Assembly: GCF_002843305.1 (NCBI RefSeq)
Contig: NZ_PGSG01000053.1
Location: 1 to 64,000, forward strand
DNA: 64,000 nucleotides
Direction: 5' to 3'
From: Streptomyces barkulensis
GTDB taxonomy: Bacteria; Actinomycetota; Actinomycetes; Streptomycetales; Streptomycetaceae
This document shows, piece by piece, positions 8,645 through 20,488 of this stretch (positions within the stretch are counted from its first letter, which is position 1; the number at the start of each line of letters is the position of its first letter). The translations under genes and the position numbers were made by a program. The notes beneath the pieces were generated by a model, which worked only from the letters and a program-made list of their open reading frames with translations, searched no databases and was not told the origin of the DNA.

Positions 8645-9760
8645 CTACGCCCCCGGGTCGCCCGTGCCGCTCGGGCCGTCCGTGCCGCCCGGGCCGGGCG
8701 AGCGCAGTAGGGAGACGATGCGGGCCGCCGCCGTCGACAGATGGCGGCGGGCCTCGCGCAGCCGCTCCTCGTCCACGCCGTGGTCGCGGGCCGCGTCCCG
8801 CACGTCGTCGCGGAACCGGTCCAGCAGCCGCTCCAGATCGCGCCGGGGGTCGCCGGACGGCGTGGCGGGCTCCTCGGCCCACTCCGGGGCCGCCGCCCGC
8901 GCCGCGCCCGCCCGTTCGTCCGGCTCCGCCCGCTTCGGCCGGGGCGCGGCCCGGCCGCCCGTGCCGCCCAGGTCTCCCAGACCGCTCAGGCCTCCCAGAC
9001 CGCCCAGGTGCCTGCCCAGTTCCGACATGCCCGCGCGCACCGCGCCCTGCCAGTCGCCCTGCTGGACGTGTGACTGGACCTGCTCCTGGACCTGGCGGGC
9101 GATCCGCTCGGCCTCCTGGCGGGCGGCGTCCCGCGCCTGCCGGGCCCTGCGCGCCTGGAGCCGGGCCTGCTGGGCCTCCTGGCGGGCGCGGCGGGCCTGC
9201 TCCTTCCACTGCTCACCGGCCCGGCGCATCTCCTCGCGCGCGGCCCGCAGTGTGTCCTCGTCGGCCCGGGAGTCCTCCCGGACGCTCTCCCACGCCTTCT
9301 CCCAGCCGGGCGCGGACGTGCCGCCGCCCCCGGAGCCTTCGCCTCCTTCGGCGCCCGGAGTCCGCCCGGCTCCGCGGGCCCGCTCGGCCGCCTCGCGCAT
9401 CTCGCGGCGCAGGTCGCCGGCCGCACCGCTGACGTCCTCGCGGATATCGGCGGCCAGCGCCGCCAGCGACCGGTGGATCTCCAGCTCCAGCTCGGTCAGC
9501 TCGCCCTGCCTGTCGGCGAGTTCGGCGCGGCCGGCGTCGGTGAGCGAGTAGACCTTGCGGCCGCCCTCGGTGGTGTGGCTGACCAGCCCCTCGGCCTCCA
9601 GCTTGGCCAGCCGCGGGTAGACGGTGCCGGCCGAGGGCGCGTACAGCCCCTGGAAGCGCTCCTCCAGCAACCGGATCACCTCGTAGCCGTGGCGCGGCGC
9701 CTCGTCGAGCAGCTTCAGCAGGTACAGGCGCAGTCGGCCGTGGGCGAAGACGGGGGGCAT
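8645..9760 (-). CDS. PadR family regulator with long coiled-coil tail
   Basis: Transcriptional regulator of 371 residues, far longer than a typical PadR protein (100-200 residues). Residues 1-100 form the winged helix with the family pattern LLKLLDEAPRHGYEVIRLLEERF and YPRLAKLEAEGLVSHTTEGGRKVYSLT. The remainder is a long Ala/Arg/Glu/Gln-rich helix (repeats such as RRARQEAQQARLQARRARQARD), probably coiled coil, and a Gly-rich patch near residue 250. It follows the DUF4097 gene with a one-base gap, so the two form an operon and the regulator probably controls it. The ATG at 9760 has AAGGACG upstream. Confidence 0.88.
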   Translation of the reverse strand: MPPVFAHGRLRLYLLKLLDEAPRHGYEVIRLLEERFQGLYAPSAGTVYPRLAKLEAEGLVSHTTEGGRKVYSLTDAGRAELADRQGELTELELEIHRSLAALAADIREDVSGAAGDLRREMREAAERARGAGRTPGAEGGEGSGGGGTSAPGWEKAWESVREDSRADEDTLRAAREEMRRAGEQWKEQARRARQEAQQARLQARRARQARDAARQEAERIARQVQEQVQSHVQQGDWQGAVRAGMSELGRHLGGLGGLSGLGDLGGTGGRAAPRPKRAEPDERAGAARAAAPEWAEEPATPSGDPRRDLERLLDRFRDDVRDAARDHGVDEERLREARRHLSTAAARIVSLLRSPGPGGTDGPSGTGDPGA

Positions 9761-9761
9761 G

Positions 9762-10700
9762 TCACACGTCCTTACGGGGGGAGGGCTCGGCCGGCGAGGG
9801 TGTGCCGCCGGTCGCGAAGGGGGCGCCGGCCTCCTCGCCGGCTTCCGGCTCCGGGCGGCGCAGCAGGGCGATCGAGCCGGAGACGGTGGTGGCCCGCAGC
9901 AGTCCGTCGCCCGTGCCGAGGGTGCCGGTGACACGCCTGGTGCCCCACTGCCCCGAGATCCGCAGCTCCTCGAAGGCGCAGGAGACGGCGCCCGCGGCGG
10001 TGCCCGCCTCCACGGCGGCGTCGGCCGGCTCCGGCAGCCGCAGGGCTATCCCGCCCGACACGGAACTCAGCCGGACGTCGGTGCGCCGCCGCTCCCGCGC
10101 CGGGGCCAGGTCGACCGCCATGTCGCCGCTGACGGAGTCGGCCCGCACCGGCGAGCCGCCGCCGTCGATGACCGTCAGATCGCCGGAGACGGAGTTGAAG
10201 CGCAGGCCCCCCGTCACGCCCTGCGCCTGCACGTCGCCGGAGACCGTGTCGGCCCGCGCGTCGCCGCGCAGGCCCACCAGCGTGACGTTGCCGGTGACTC
10301 CCCGTACCTCGGTGCCCCCCTCGATGCCGGTGACCATGGCGTCGGCCCCGACCACGCCGACCTCGACCCGGACGCCGGCGGGCACGGCGAGCGAGACGTC
10401 GGCGCTGTGCCGCCGGGCATCGCCGTCCAGGAGGGTGAGGAACGCCTTCCAGGGCAGGTCGTCGTAGGCGACCGTGAGCGTGCCGTCCTCCAGCCGGACG
10501 GCCAGCGGGGGACCGGTGACGGCCCCGACCTCCAGCCTGGCGGGCGGGGCGTCGGTGCCGACGACGTTCACCGCGCCGCCCACGACGCGCACCCGCAGGG
10601 TGTGGACGTCCTCCTCGAAGACGAGCCCGCACGGCGCGTCCACGGACCACTCGGACCGGCCTGGCACGGCGGCCTCCCCTGCATCGGCGTACGACGACAT
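9762..10700 (-). CDS. DUF4097 family beta-strand repeat protein
   Basis: A 312-residue protein of repeated short beta strands, seen as recurring VSGD/VTG turns (DTVSGDVQAQGVTG, NSVSGDLTVID, DSVSGDMAVDL, SSVSGGIAL). This is the DUF4097/DUF4098 adhesin-like beta-helix. No signal peptide or membrane segment is present, so it appears cytoplasmic; its role is unknown. DUF4097 proteins commonly accompany PadR regulators, as here. The start ATG 10700 has GGGA upstream and overlaps a candidate PadR operator. Confidence 0.85.
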   Translation of the reverse strand: MSSYADAGEAAVPGRSEWSVDAPCGLVFEEDVHTLRVRVVGGAVNVVGTDAPPARLEVGAVTGPPLAVRLEDGTLTVAYDDLPWKAFLTLLDGDARRHSADVSLAVPAGVRVEVGVVGADAMVTGIEGGTEVRGVTGNVTLVGLRGDARADTVSGDVQAQGVTGGLRFNSVSGDLTVIDGGGSPVRADSVSGDMAVDLAPARERRRTDVRLSSVSGGIALRLPEPADAAVEAGTAAGAVSCAFEELRISGQWGTRRVTGTLGTGDGLLRATTVSGSIALLRRPEPEAGEEAGAPFATGGTPSPAEPSPRKDV

Positions 10701-10732
10701 ATCGCGTCCCTGGCAAGACACGATATATCGCG
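10699..10732 (-). promoter_or_regulatory. Candidate PadR operator with two ATATCGCG copies
   Basis: The octamer ATATCGCG occurs at 10699-10706 and again at 10725-10732; the second is part of the palindrome CGATATATCG (10721-10730). One copy touches the DUF4097 start codon. AT-rich palindromes suit PadR operators, so autoregulation of the two-gene operon is inferred. Confidence 0.5.
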
Positions 10733-10790
10733 GTGGCGGGAAGTCAAGGAGAGGGCACAGCCGCACCGCGGGCGCGCGGGCCGCCCGCCG

Positions 10791-10967
10791 TCACTCGTCC
10801 TCGTCGTCCAGGCGCGCCAGCCAGGTCGCCAGCCGCTCCACGGGCACCTCGAAGTCCGGATTGAGGTCGACGAAGGTCCGCAGCTGCTCGGAGAGCCACT
10901 CGAAGGTGACCTCCTCCTCGCCGCGCCGCTGCGCCAGCTCCTCGATACCGCGGTCGGTGAAGTACAT
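10791..10967 (-). CDS. DUF6104 family small protein
   Basis: A 58-residue acidic protein, MYFTDRGIEELAQRRGEE through LARLDDEDE, which I recognise as a conserved Streptomyces small protein (DUF6104) usually found next to kgd. It has no membrane segment or cysteine pair, and its function is unknown. The ATG at 10967 has AGGAGA at good spacing. It is separated from kgd by a strong terminator, leaving about 45 bp for any promoter of its own; expression may depend on read-through. Confidence 0.8.
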   Translation of the reverse strand: MYFTDRGIEELAQRRGEEEVTFEWLSEQLRTFVDLNPDFEVPVERLATWLARLDDEDE

Positions 10968-11012
10968 GGCCGTCTCCTGTCGGGGCCTGATGGTGTGCGT
11001 CGGTACCACGGG

Positions 11013-11053
11013 CGTGGGGCCCGTACCGTCGACGCGACGGTACGGGCCCCACG
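11013..11053 (-). terminator. Terminator downstream of kgd
   Basis: Perfect 19-bp stem (11013-11031 with 11035-11053) with a 3-nt loop. It lies between the kgd stop and the DUF6104 gene on the same strand. Confidence 0.88.
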
Positions 11054-11106
11054 GGGCCTGCGGACGGCGGCGGGCCGCCCTCGGCCCCTTTGCCGGCCTT
11101 GCCGGT

Positions 11107-11129
11107 CTCAGAGCCTCAGAGCCTCAGAG
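11107..11129. repeat. 8-bp tandem repeat across the kgd stop codon
   Basis: Nearly three copies of CTCAGAGC; the kgd stop (11124-11126) lies in the third copy. It has the same period and the same position relative to a stop codon as the repeat at 8570. Confidence 0.85.
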
Positions 11130-14100
11130 GTCGAAGACCTCGTTGACCAGCTGCTGCTGCTCGGCCTGGTGGCGCTTGGCCGAGCCCACCGCCGGAGAGG
11201 AGGACGACGGACGCGAGACCCGGCGCAGCCGGTCCGCGTTCGGGGCCTTCCCCGAGCCGATGAACAGGTCGAGGTGGTCCACCAGGTTGAGCGCGATGAA
11301 CGGCCACGCGCCCTGGTTCGCCGGCTCCTCCTGCGCCCACACGATCGTCGAGGCGCCGGAGTAACGGGCCATCTCGGCCTGGATCTCCTTGCTGGGCAGC
11401 GGGTACAGCCGCTCCAGCCGGATGATCGCGGTGTCGGTCACGCCCCGCTTGCTCCGCTCGGCGGCGAGGTCGTAGTAGACCTTGCCGGAGCAGAAGACGA
11501 CCTTGCGCACCTGGGCCGGGTCCACCGAGGAGTCGCCGATGACCGGGCGGAAGCCGCCGGAGGTGAACTCCGCCGCCTTCGAGGTCGCCGCCTTGAGCCG
11601 GAGCATCGACTTCGGGGTGAAGACGATCAGCGGCTTGTGGTGCGGGTTGTGCACCTGCCAGCGCAGCAGGTGGAAGTAGTTCGACGGCAGGGTCGGCGCC
11701 GCGACCGTCATGCTGTTCTGCGCGCACAGCTGGAGGAAGCGCTCGATCCGGGCCGAGGAGTGGTCCGGGCCCTGGCCCTCGTAGCCGTGCGGCAGCAGCA
11801 GCGTGACGCCGGAGGTCTGGCCCCACTTCTGCTCGGCCGAGGAGATGAACTCGTCCACGACCGTCTGCGCGCCGTTGACGAAGTCGCCGAACTGCGCCTC
11901 CCACATCACCAGCGCCTCGGGGCGGGCCAGGGAGTAGCCGTACTCGAAGCCCATCGCCGCGTACTCGCTCAGCAGCGAGTCGTAGACGTTGAAGCGGGCC
12001 TGCTCCTCGGACAGGTACAGCAGCGGGGTGTAGTCCTCGCCGGTCTCCCGGTCCACCAGCACCGCGTGGCGCTGGCCGAAGGTGCCGCGGCGGGAGTCCT
12101 GGCCGGCCAGCCGGACGGGGGTGCCCTCCATCAGCAGCGAGCCGACGGCGAGCGTCTCGCCCATCGCCCAGTCGATCCTGTCCTCCTCCACCATCGCCGC
12201 GCGGCGCTGGAGCTGCGGCAGCAGCCTGGGGTGGACGGTGATCCGCTCGGGGATGTTGACCTGGGACTCGGCGATCCGCTTGAGGACCTCCGCGCTGACG
12301 CCGGTGTCCACCGAGACCGGGAACTCCGCCTGCGGGGCCGGAACCTCCGCCGGAGCCGGCTGGCTGGTGGCGTCGCGGACCTCGGTGAAGACCTTCTCCA
12401 GCTGCCCCTGGAAGTCCTGGAGCGCCTGCTCGGCCTCCTCCAGCGTGATGTCGCCCCGGCCGATCAGCGACTCGGTGTAGAGCTTGCGCACCGAGCGCTT
12501 CTTGTCGATCAGGTTGTACATCACCGGCTGGGTGAAGTGCGGGTTGTCGGCCTCGTTGTGACCGCGGCGGCGGTAGCAGATGAGGTCGATCACCACGTCC
12601 TTGTTGAACGCCTGGCGGAACTCGAAGGCCAGCCGCGCCACGCGGACGCAGGCCTCCGGGTCGTCGCCGTTGACGTGGAAGACCGGCGCCTCGATCATCC
12701 GGGCCACGTCCGTGGCGTACATCGAGGAGCGCGCCGACTCCGGCGGGGCGGTGAAGCCGACCTGGTTGTTGATCACCACGTGCACGGTGCCGCCGGTGCG
12801 GTAGCCGCGCAGCTGCGACATGTTCAGCGTCTCGGCCACCACGCCCTGGCCCGCGAAGGCCGCGTCGCCGTGGAGCTGGACGGGCAGGACGGTGAAGTCC
12901 GTGCCGCCCTTGCCGATGATGTCCTGCTTGGCGCGGGCCACGCCCTCCACCACCGGGTCCACGGCCTCCAGGTGGGAGGGGTTGGCGGTGAGGGAGACCT
13001 TGATCTCCTCGCCGTCCAGGCCGGTGAAGGTGCCCTCGGCGCCCAGGTGGTACTTCACGTCGCCGGAGCCGTGCATCGACTTCGGGTCGAGGTTGCCCTC
13101 GAACTCGCGGAAGATCTGGGCGTAGGACTTGCCCACGATGTTGGCCAGCACGTTGAGGCGGCCGCGGTGGGCCATGCCGACGACGACCTCGTCCAGACGC
13201 GCCTCGGCGGCGGCGTCGAGCACGGCGTCCAGCATCGGGATGACGGACTCGCCGCCCTCCAGCGAGAAGCGCTTCTGGCCCACGTACTTGGTCTGCAGGA
13301 AGACCTCGAACGCCTCGGCGGCGTTCAGCCTGCGCAGGATGCGCAGCTGCTCGTCGCGCTCCAGCGAGGAGTGCGGACGCTCGACGCGGTCCTGGATCCA
13401 CTTGCGCTGCTTGGGGTCCTGGATGTGCATGTACTCGATGCCGGTGGTGCGGCAGTACGAGTCGCGCAGCACGCCCAGGATGTCGCGCAGCTTCATCAGG
13501 GACTTGCCGGCGAAGCCGCCGACCGCGAACTCCCGCTCCAGGTCCCACAGGGTGAGCCCGTGCTCGGTGATGTCCAGGTCGGGGTGCTTGCGCTGCTTGT
13601 ACTCCAGCGGGTCGGTGTCGGCCATGACGTGGCCGCGGACCCGGTAGGAGTGGATCAGGTCGAAGACACGGGCGGCCTTGGTGACGTCGTCGTCGTGGGA
13701 GACGTCGATGTCGCGCAGCCAGCGCACCGGCTCGTAGGGGATGCGCAGCGCCTTGAAGATCTCGTCGTAGAAGTCGTTCTCGCCGAGCAGCAGCTGGTGC
13801 ATGATCCGCAGGAACTCGCCGGAGGCGGCGCCCTGGATCACACGGTGGTCGTAGGTGCTGGTCAGCGTCATGACCTTGGAGACGCCCAGCTTGTTCAGGG
13901 TGTCCTGCGAGGTGCCCTGGAACTCCGCCGGGTACTCCATCGCGCCGACGCCGATGATCAGGCCCTGGCCGGGCATCAGACGCGGCACCGAGTGGACGGT
14001 GCCGATGCCGCCGGGGTTGGTCAGCGACGCGGTGACGCCGGAGAAGTCCTCCATCGTCAGCTTGTTGTTCCGGGCGCGGCGCACGATGTCCTCGTAGGCC

Positions 14101-14897
14101 TGCCAGAACTCGAAGAAGGTCAGCGTCTCGGCCTTCTTGATGGCGGCCACCACGAGCTGGCGGTCACCGTTGGGCTTGACCAGGTCGATGGCCAGGCCGA
14201 GGTTGACGTGGTCGGGCTTGACCAGCGTCGGCTTGCCGTCCTTCTCGGTGTACGAGTGGTTCATCGACGGCATCGCCTTGAGCGCCTGCACCATGGCGTA
14301 GCCGATGAGGTGCGTGAAGGACACCTTGCCGCCGCGGGCGCGCTTGAGGTGGTTGTTGATGACGATGCGGTTGTCGATGAGCAGCTTCACCGGGATCGCG
14401 CGCACCGACGTGGCGGTGGGCAGCTCCAGCGAGGCGTTCATGTTCCGGGCGACCGCGGCGGACGGGCCGCGCAGCGGCACGTACTCCGGTCCGGCCGCCT
14501 GGCCGTCCCCGCTCCCGGCGGGCGCGGGCTTGGCGGCGGGCTCGCTCTTGGGGGGCGCGGCCTTGGCGGCGGGCTCGCTCTTCGGGGGAGCGGGCTCGGC
14601 CGCGGGGGCCTTCGCGGCGGGCGCCGTCTGCCGCGGCTGAGAGGCCTGTGACGCCGGGGGCTCACCCGCGGGCTTCGACGCGCTGGGGGCCGCGGCACCT
14701 CCGGCGGCCTGTCCCGGCTTGTAGTCGGCGAAGAAGTCCCACCAGGCCCGGTCCACTGAGTTCGGGTCCTGGAGGTACTGCTGGTAGATCTCGTCGACGA
14801 GCCACTCGTTGGCACCGAAACCGGCGGCAGGACTCTTGCCCTGCCCGTCCTGTTCGGTCCTGGGAGAACTCGAAGTCTTGGGGGCCTGTGGCGACAC
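11124..14897 (-). CDS. kgd: Multifunctional 2-oxoglutarate decarboxylase / dehydrogenase E1-E2
   Basis: Actinobacterial fusion of the oxoglutarate dehydrogenase E1 subunit with a succinyltransferase-like (E2) catalytic domain; it acts in the TCA cycle. Of 1,257 residues, 1-60 hold the E1-type N-terminal segment ([23 protein letters not shown]). Residues 65-135 are a Pro/Ala/Lys linker with a duplicated PPKSEPAAK block. Residues 140-370 are the E2-like acyltransferase domain with catalytic DHRVIQG (His351). The thiamine-diphosphate E1 domain follows, with HVNGDDPEA and [12 protein letters not shown]. No lipoyl domain is present, as usual for this fusion. The start is GTG 14897 with AAGAGGG upstream. 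It is transcribed alone and terminated strongly. Confidence 0.97.
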   Translation of the reverse strand: MSPQAPKTSSSPRTEQDGQGKSPAAGFGANEWLVDEIYQQYLQDPNSVDRAWWDFFADYKPGQAAGGAAAPSASKPAGEPPASQASQPRQTAPAAKAPAAEPAPPKSEPAAKAAPPKSEPAAKPAPAGSGDGQAAGPEYVPLRGPSAAVARNMNASLELPTATSVRAIPVKLLIDNRIVINNHLKRARGGKVSFTHLIGYAMVQALKAMPSMNHSYTEKDGKPTLVKPDHVNLGLAIDLVKPNGDRQLVVAAIKKAETLTFFEFWQAYEDIVRRARNNKLTMEDFSGVTASLTNPGGIGTVHSVPRLMPGQGLIIGVGAMEYPAEFQGTSQDTLNKLGVSKVMTLTSTYDHRVIQGAASGEFLRIMHQLLLGENDFYDEIFKALRIPYEPVRWLRDIDVSHDDDVTKAARVFDLIHSYRVRGHVMADTDPLEYKQRKHPDLDITEHGLTLWDLEREFAVGGFAGKSLMKLRDILGVLRDSYCRTTGIEYMHIQDPKQRKWIQDRVERPHSSLERDEQLRILRRLNAAEAFEVFLQTKYVGQKRFSLEGGESVIPMLDAVLDAAAEARLDEVVVGMAHRGRLNVLANIVGKSYAQIFREFEGNLDPKSMHGSGDVKYHLGAEGTFTGLDGEEIKVSLTANPSHLEAVDPVVEGVARAKQDIIGKGGTDFTVLPVQLHGDAAFAGQGVVAETLNMSQLRGYRTGGTVHVVINNQVGFTAPPESARSSMYATDVARMIEAPVFHVNGDDPEACVRVARLAFEFRQAFNKDVVIDLICYRRRGHNEADNPHFTQPVMYNLIDKKRSVRKLYTESLIGRGDITLEEAEQALQDFQGQLEKVFTEVRDATSQPAPAEVPAPQAEFPVSVDTGVSAEVLKRIAESQVNIPERITVHPRLLPQLQRRAAMVEEDRIDWAMGETLAVGSLLMEGTPVRLAGQDSRRGTFGQRHAVLVDRETGEDYTPLLYLSEEQARFNVYDSLLSEYAAMGFEYGYSLARPEALVMWEAQFGDFVNGAQTVVDEFISSAEQKWGQTSGVTLLLPHGYEGQGPDHSSARIERFLQLCAQNSMTVAAPTLPSNYFHLLRWQVHNPHHKPLIVFTPKSMLRLKAATSKAAEFTSGGFRPVIGDSSVDPAQVRKVVFCSGKVYYDLAAERSKRGVTDTAIIRLERLYPLPSKEIQAEMARYSGASTIVWAQEEPANQGAWPFIALNLVDHLDLFIGSGKAPNADRLRRVSRPSSSSPAVGSAKRHQAEQQQLVNEVFDL

Positions 14898-15130
14898 GGC
14901 GGCAACCGCCCTCTTCCGCTTACCTGTGTGGGTGGACAGCAGAAATAAAGGCTACGCTCCCTGCGCCGTTCGGTGCAGTCGGCATGGTGTTTGCGTCGCC
15001 TAAGTCACATCCACAGGTGCGTTTCGGCGCTTTCTTCGGCGGGAAACGAACATGGTTCGACTGCTTCAGGGAAGGAGCGGCCCAGGGAGTGGTCCCTGCC
15101 TCGCTCCCTCACCTCGCGACTGCTTCGAGC
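14898..15130 (-). promoter_or_regulatory. kgd upstream region and kinase terminator
   Basis: An imperfect hairpin at 15074-15107 (two 6-bp stems around a 3-nt internal loop) follows the kinase stop and probably terminates that operon. Nearer kgd, the coding strand contains TAGCCT followed by TTTATT (about 14944-14957), a plausible -10 region in otherwise GC-rich DNA. Confidence 0.45.
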
Positions 15131-16225
15131 CTACGTCAACTCCAGTCCGGACGTATCGCCGGGAAGGGTGACGAGGATCCGGCAGCCGCTCGGGGATTCG
15201 GCCACCCCGATCCGCCCGCCGTGCAGATCCACCGCCCAGCGCGCGATGGCCAGCCCCAGCCCCGTGCCGCCGTCGCCGCCCTCGGCCGAGGCGGAGCGGC
15301 CGAAGCGCTCGAAGACCCTGGCGCGGTCCGCCTCCGGGATGCCCGGGCCCTCGTCCAGCACCTCCAGCTCCAGGCTCAGCGGGGCCCGGCCGGGACGTGC
15401 CCGCACCGTCACCCGGCCGTGGGGCGGGCTGTGCTTGACGGCGTTGTCGATCAGGTTGGCGACCACCTGGTGCAGCCGCTCGGTGTCGGCGTACGCGACC
15501 ATGTCCGAGGGGGTCACCTCCAGATGGAGGTGGACGTCGGTGCGGGAGTGCCCCTGCCCCTTGGTCATGTTGGCCTCCTTGAGCACGCCCGCCAGATAGG
15601 GCCACACCTCGAAGCGGCGCGAGTGCAGCGGCACCACGCCGTTGTCGAGCCTGGACAGATCCAGCAGGTGCTCCACCAGGCGGCCCAGGCGCTCGGTCTG
15701 CCGCAGCGCGATGTCCATCGTCGCCGGATCGGCCTCGGAGACCCCGTCCACCACGTTCTCCAGCACCGCGCGCAGCGCCGCGATCGGGGTACGCAGCTCG
15801 TGCGAGACGTTGGCCACCAGCTCCTTGCGGTGCCGGTCGGCGGCCTCCAGATCGGCGGCCATGCGGTTGAAGGTCCCGGCCAGCTCGCCCAGCTCGTCGC
15901 GGCGGTCGACGCGGACCCGCCGGCTGTAGTCGCCGCGGGCCATCCAGCGTGCGGCGTCCGTCATCTCGTCCAGCGGCGCGGCCAGCCCGTGCGCCACGAA
16001 CTGGGTGACCACCAGCGAGGCGATCACCGCGAGCAGGGCGATCACCCGCAGCTCGATGGCCGAGTGGACCGCGACGATGGTCAGCAGGGTGGTGATGGCC
16101 ACCGTGACGATCACCAGCGCGCCCAGCGCGGCCTTCACGGAGCGGAACGGGTCCACGGGACGCACGCTCTCCCAGAACCGGTTCCACAGGGAGCGCCGGC
16201 GGCGGCCCGCGCCCGCCTCGCTCAT
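15131..16225 (-). CDS. Two-component sensor histidine kinase (HAMP)
   Basis: Membrane sensor kinase of 364 residues, partner of the response regulator at 16222. Two membrane segments lie close together (about residues 33-53 and 60-80) with almost no extracytoplasmic loop, so the stimulus is probably sensed in or near the membrane. HAMP follows (residues 80-132), then the phosphoacceptor box VSHELRTP (His142), the N box VANLIDNAVKHS, and G boxes VLDEGPGIP and GTGLGLAI. The start ATG overlaps the regulator stop (ATGA). By position it resembles the pair next to kgd in other Streptomyces; its signal is unknown. Confidence 0.93.
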   Translation of the reverse strand: MSEAGAGRRRRSLWNRFWESVRPVDPFRSVKAALGALVIVTVAITTLLTIVAVHSAIELRVIALLAVIASLVVTQFVAHGLAAPLDEMTDAARWMARGDYSRRVRVDRRDELGELAGTFNRMAADLEAADRHRKELVANVSHELRTPIAALRAVLENVVDGVSEADPATMDIALRQTERLGRLVEHLLDLSRLDNGVVPLHSRRFEVWPYLAGVLKEANMTKGQGHSRTDVHLHLEVTPSDMVAYADTERLHQVVANLIDNAVKHSPPHGRVTVRARPGRAPLSLELEVLDEGPGIPEADRARVFERFGRSASAEGGDGGTGLGLAIARWAVDLHGGRIGVAESPSGCRILVTLPGDTSGLELT

Positions 16226-16989
16226 GCCCAGTCGGGGGCCGGGGCGGGCGCCTCCAGCGCGTAGCCGACGCCGTGGACGGTGCGTATCCGCTCCGCGCCG
16301 ATCTTCCGGCGCAGCGCCTTGATGTGGCTGTCGACCGTACGTGTGCCCGAGGCGTCCGCCCAGTCCCACACCTCGGCCAGGAGCTGCTCGCGCGAGAGCA
16401 CCGCGCGGGGGGAGTTGGCCAGGCAGACCAGCAGGTCGAACTCGGTCGGGGTGAGGTGGACGTCCCGGCCGGACACCCGCACCCGGCGCTGGGCGTTGTC
16501 GATCTCCAGCTCGCCCAGCCGCAGCGTGCCCGAGCGGGGGGAGGACGCGGCGATCGTGGCCCGCTCCACGCGGCGCAGCAGGACGTGGGCGCGCGCGACC
16601 AGCTCCCGCATGGAGAAGGGCTTGGTCATGTAGTCGTCCGCGCCGACCCCCAGGCCGACCAGCATGTCGGTCTCGTCGTCCCGGGCGGTGAGCATCAGCA
16701 CCGGAACCGGCCGCTGCGCCTGCACCCGGCGGCAGACCTCCAGGCCGTCGAAGCCCGGCAGCATCACGTCCAGCACCAGCAGGTCGGGCTGCCACACCTC
16801 GGCCGCCTCCACCGCCGCCGGGCCGTCCCCGGCGGTGCGGACCTGGAAGCCCTCGGCGCGCAGCCGGGCAGCGACCGCCTCGGTGATGGTCGGGTCGTCC
16901 TCCACGACCAGAATCCGGCGCTGGGCGCCCGGGGTGGCCGCCGCGGCGGCGGTGCCGCCGTGGGACTGCGTGGTGTTCCTGTGGTCCAT
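16222..16989 (-). CDS. OmpR-family response regulator
   Basis: A 255-residue transcription factor phosphorylated by the kinase encoded next to it. The receiver domain (residues 25-140) has the acidic pair Asp31/Asp32, the phosphoacceptor Asp74 in LLVLDVMLPGFDG and Lys in MTKPF. The winged-helix output domain follows, with LTPTEFDLLVCLAN, TRTVDSHIKALRRKIG and IRTVHGVGYAL. A 20-residue Ala/Gly-rich tail precedes the receiver. The ATG at 16989 has AGGGCG upstream. It is first in the operon. Confidence 0.94.
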   Translation of the reverse strand: MDHRNTTQSHGGTAAAAATPGAQRRILVVEDDPTITEAVAARLRAEGFQVRTAGDGPAAVEAAEVWQPDLLVLDVMLPGFDGLEVCRRVQAQRPVPVLMLTARDDETDMLVGLGVGADDYMTKPFSMRELVARAHVLLRRVERATIAASSPRSGTLRLGELEIDNAQRRVRVSGRDVHLTPTEFDLLVCLANSPRAVLSREQLLAEVWDWADASGTRTVDSHIKALRRKIGAERIRTVHGVGYALEAPAPAPDWA

Positions 16990-17047
16990 ACGTCTCGCCC
17001 TACCGCTCGGTTCCTCGCTAGAGCGTAAACGGCACGTGTGCGCCGCG

Positions 17048-17800
17048 CTACGCCGGTCGGGTGGCGAGGTGGACCACGTCCGGGACGCCTCGGGCGACGG
17101 GCACCTCTTCGGTGCGCACCCGTGTGAACCCGGCATTCCGGAGCGCTTCGCCGAACGCCCGGGACGGCTGCGCGGACCACACGGCCAGCACCCCGCCCGG
17201 GGTGAGCCGCCGGGCGCAGGCGGCGAGCCCGGCGGGGGTGTAGAGCGAGCCGTTGTCCTCGGTGACCGTCCAGTCGGGGCCGTTGTCGACGTCCAGGCAC
17301 AGTGCGTCGTACGGTTCGCCGCCGCCGGGGCCGCCGCCGTTCAGGTGCGCCAGGAGGTCGTCGCGGACGACCCGCACCCGGGGGTCGGCCAGCGCGCCGG
17401 AGGAGATCTCGCCGAGCGGGCCGTCGCGGTGCCAGTCGATCACCGCCTCCTCACGCTCGACCACCGTGATCCGACCCCAGCGCGACTCGGCCGCCGCCTC
17501 GGCCAGCGAGAAGCCGACGCCCAGCCCGCCGATCAGCACGGCCGGGGAGGGCCGGCCGCCGCCGGTGTCCAGCTCCCGGAGCGCGGCCCGCACCAGCAGG
17601 CGCTCGGAGCGGCCGTCGGAGGTGTCCATCAGGAAGCAGCCGTTGGCGATGATCTGGAACAGCTCACCGTGCCGCCGCAGCACCACCTCGCCGTGGGGAC
17701 CGTCGCGGCGGTCCAGGACGCGGGGGGCGCCGGCCCCGTGGCCGGCCGCCGTCTCGTACGCGGGGTGCGGGGAGCGCGGGTTCTGCGTGTCGGCCGTCAT
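17048..17800 (-). CDS. Spermidine synthase-like methyltransferase-fold protein
   Basis: A 250-residue member of the polyamine synthase fold. Visible are the glycine motif VLIGGLGVGFSLAEA, the acidic strand-end VVEREEAVIDWH and the acidic DALCLDVDNGPDW in the position of the catalytic loop. It lacks the full set of polyamine-binding residues that I would expect of SpeE, so aminopropyl transfer is not assured. ATG 17800 is preferred over ATG 17809 because AGGA sits upstream at better spacing. It diverges from lon. Confidence 0.75.
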   Translation of the reverse strand: MTADTQNPRSPHPAYETAAGHGAGAPRVLDRRDGPHGEVVLRRHGELFQIIANGCFLMDTSDGRSERLLVRAALRELDTGGGRPSPAVLIGGLGVGFSLAEAAAESRWGRITVVEREEAVIDWHRDGPLGEISSGALADPRVRVVRDDLLAHLNGGGPGGGEPYDALCLDVDNGPDWTVTEDNGSLYTPAGLAACARRLTPGGVLAVWSAQPSRAFGEALRNAGFTRVRTEEVPVARGVPDVVHLATRPA

Positions 17801-17916
17801 ACCGGCCATCCTGCCGGTGACGGGCGGAGCGGGGTGGGCTGGCCGGTGAGCGCGGTGATCGCTCGCAGCGAACACGAGACGGGGAACACGGAGCGCCTCC
17901 CGGACATTGAACAGGC

Positions 17917-17937
17917 ATTGAGTCGCTTCAGCTCAAC
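17917..17937 (+). promoter_or_regulatory. HAIR-like HspR operator upstream of lon
   Basis: The sequence reads ATTGAGT, seven bases, GCTCAAC. The HspR operator HAIR is CTTGAGT-N7-ACTCAAG, so the spacing is exact with matches of 6/7 and 5/7. It lies 22 bp before the lon start. Streptomyces lon belongs to the HspR regulon (established for S. lividans), which supports the call. Confidence 0.7.
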
Positions 17938-17958
17938 TTGTCTGCCGAGGGAGAGATC

Positions 17959-20415
<2,457 letters not shown>

Positions 20416-20451
20416 GCGGGCGGGCCGGAACGGGCGCCCCGGGCGCCCGGA

Positions 20452-20487
20452 GCCGCGTCAGCCGGGGTTCACCCCGGCTGACGCGGC
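20452..20487. terminator. Bidirectional terminator, lon / PP2C gene
   Basis: Perfect 17-bp stem (20452-20468 with 20471-20487) with a 2-nt apparent loop, between two convergent genes and one base from the stop of the minus-strand gene. Confidence 0.9.
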
Positions 20488-20488
20488 C

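Noticed and set aside
9759..14651. A 1,630-codon open frame on the plus strand opposite kgd and its neighbours
   Set aside because: It is the mirror of GC-biased codons in well-identified minus-strand genes, has no ribosome binding site and spells low-complexity Gly/Arg/Leu/Val sequence.
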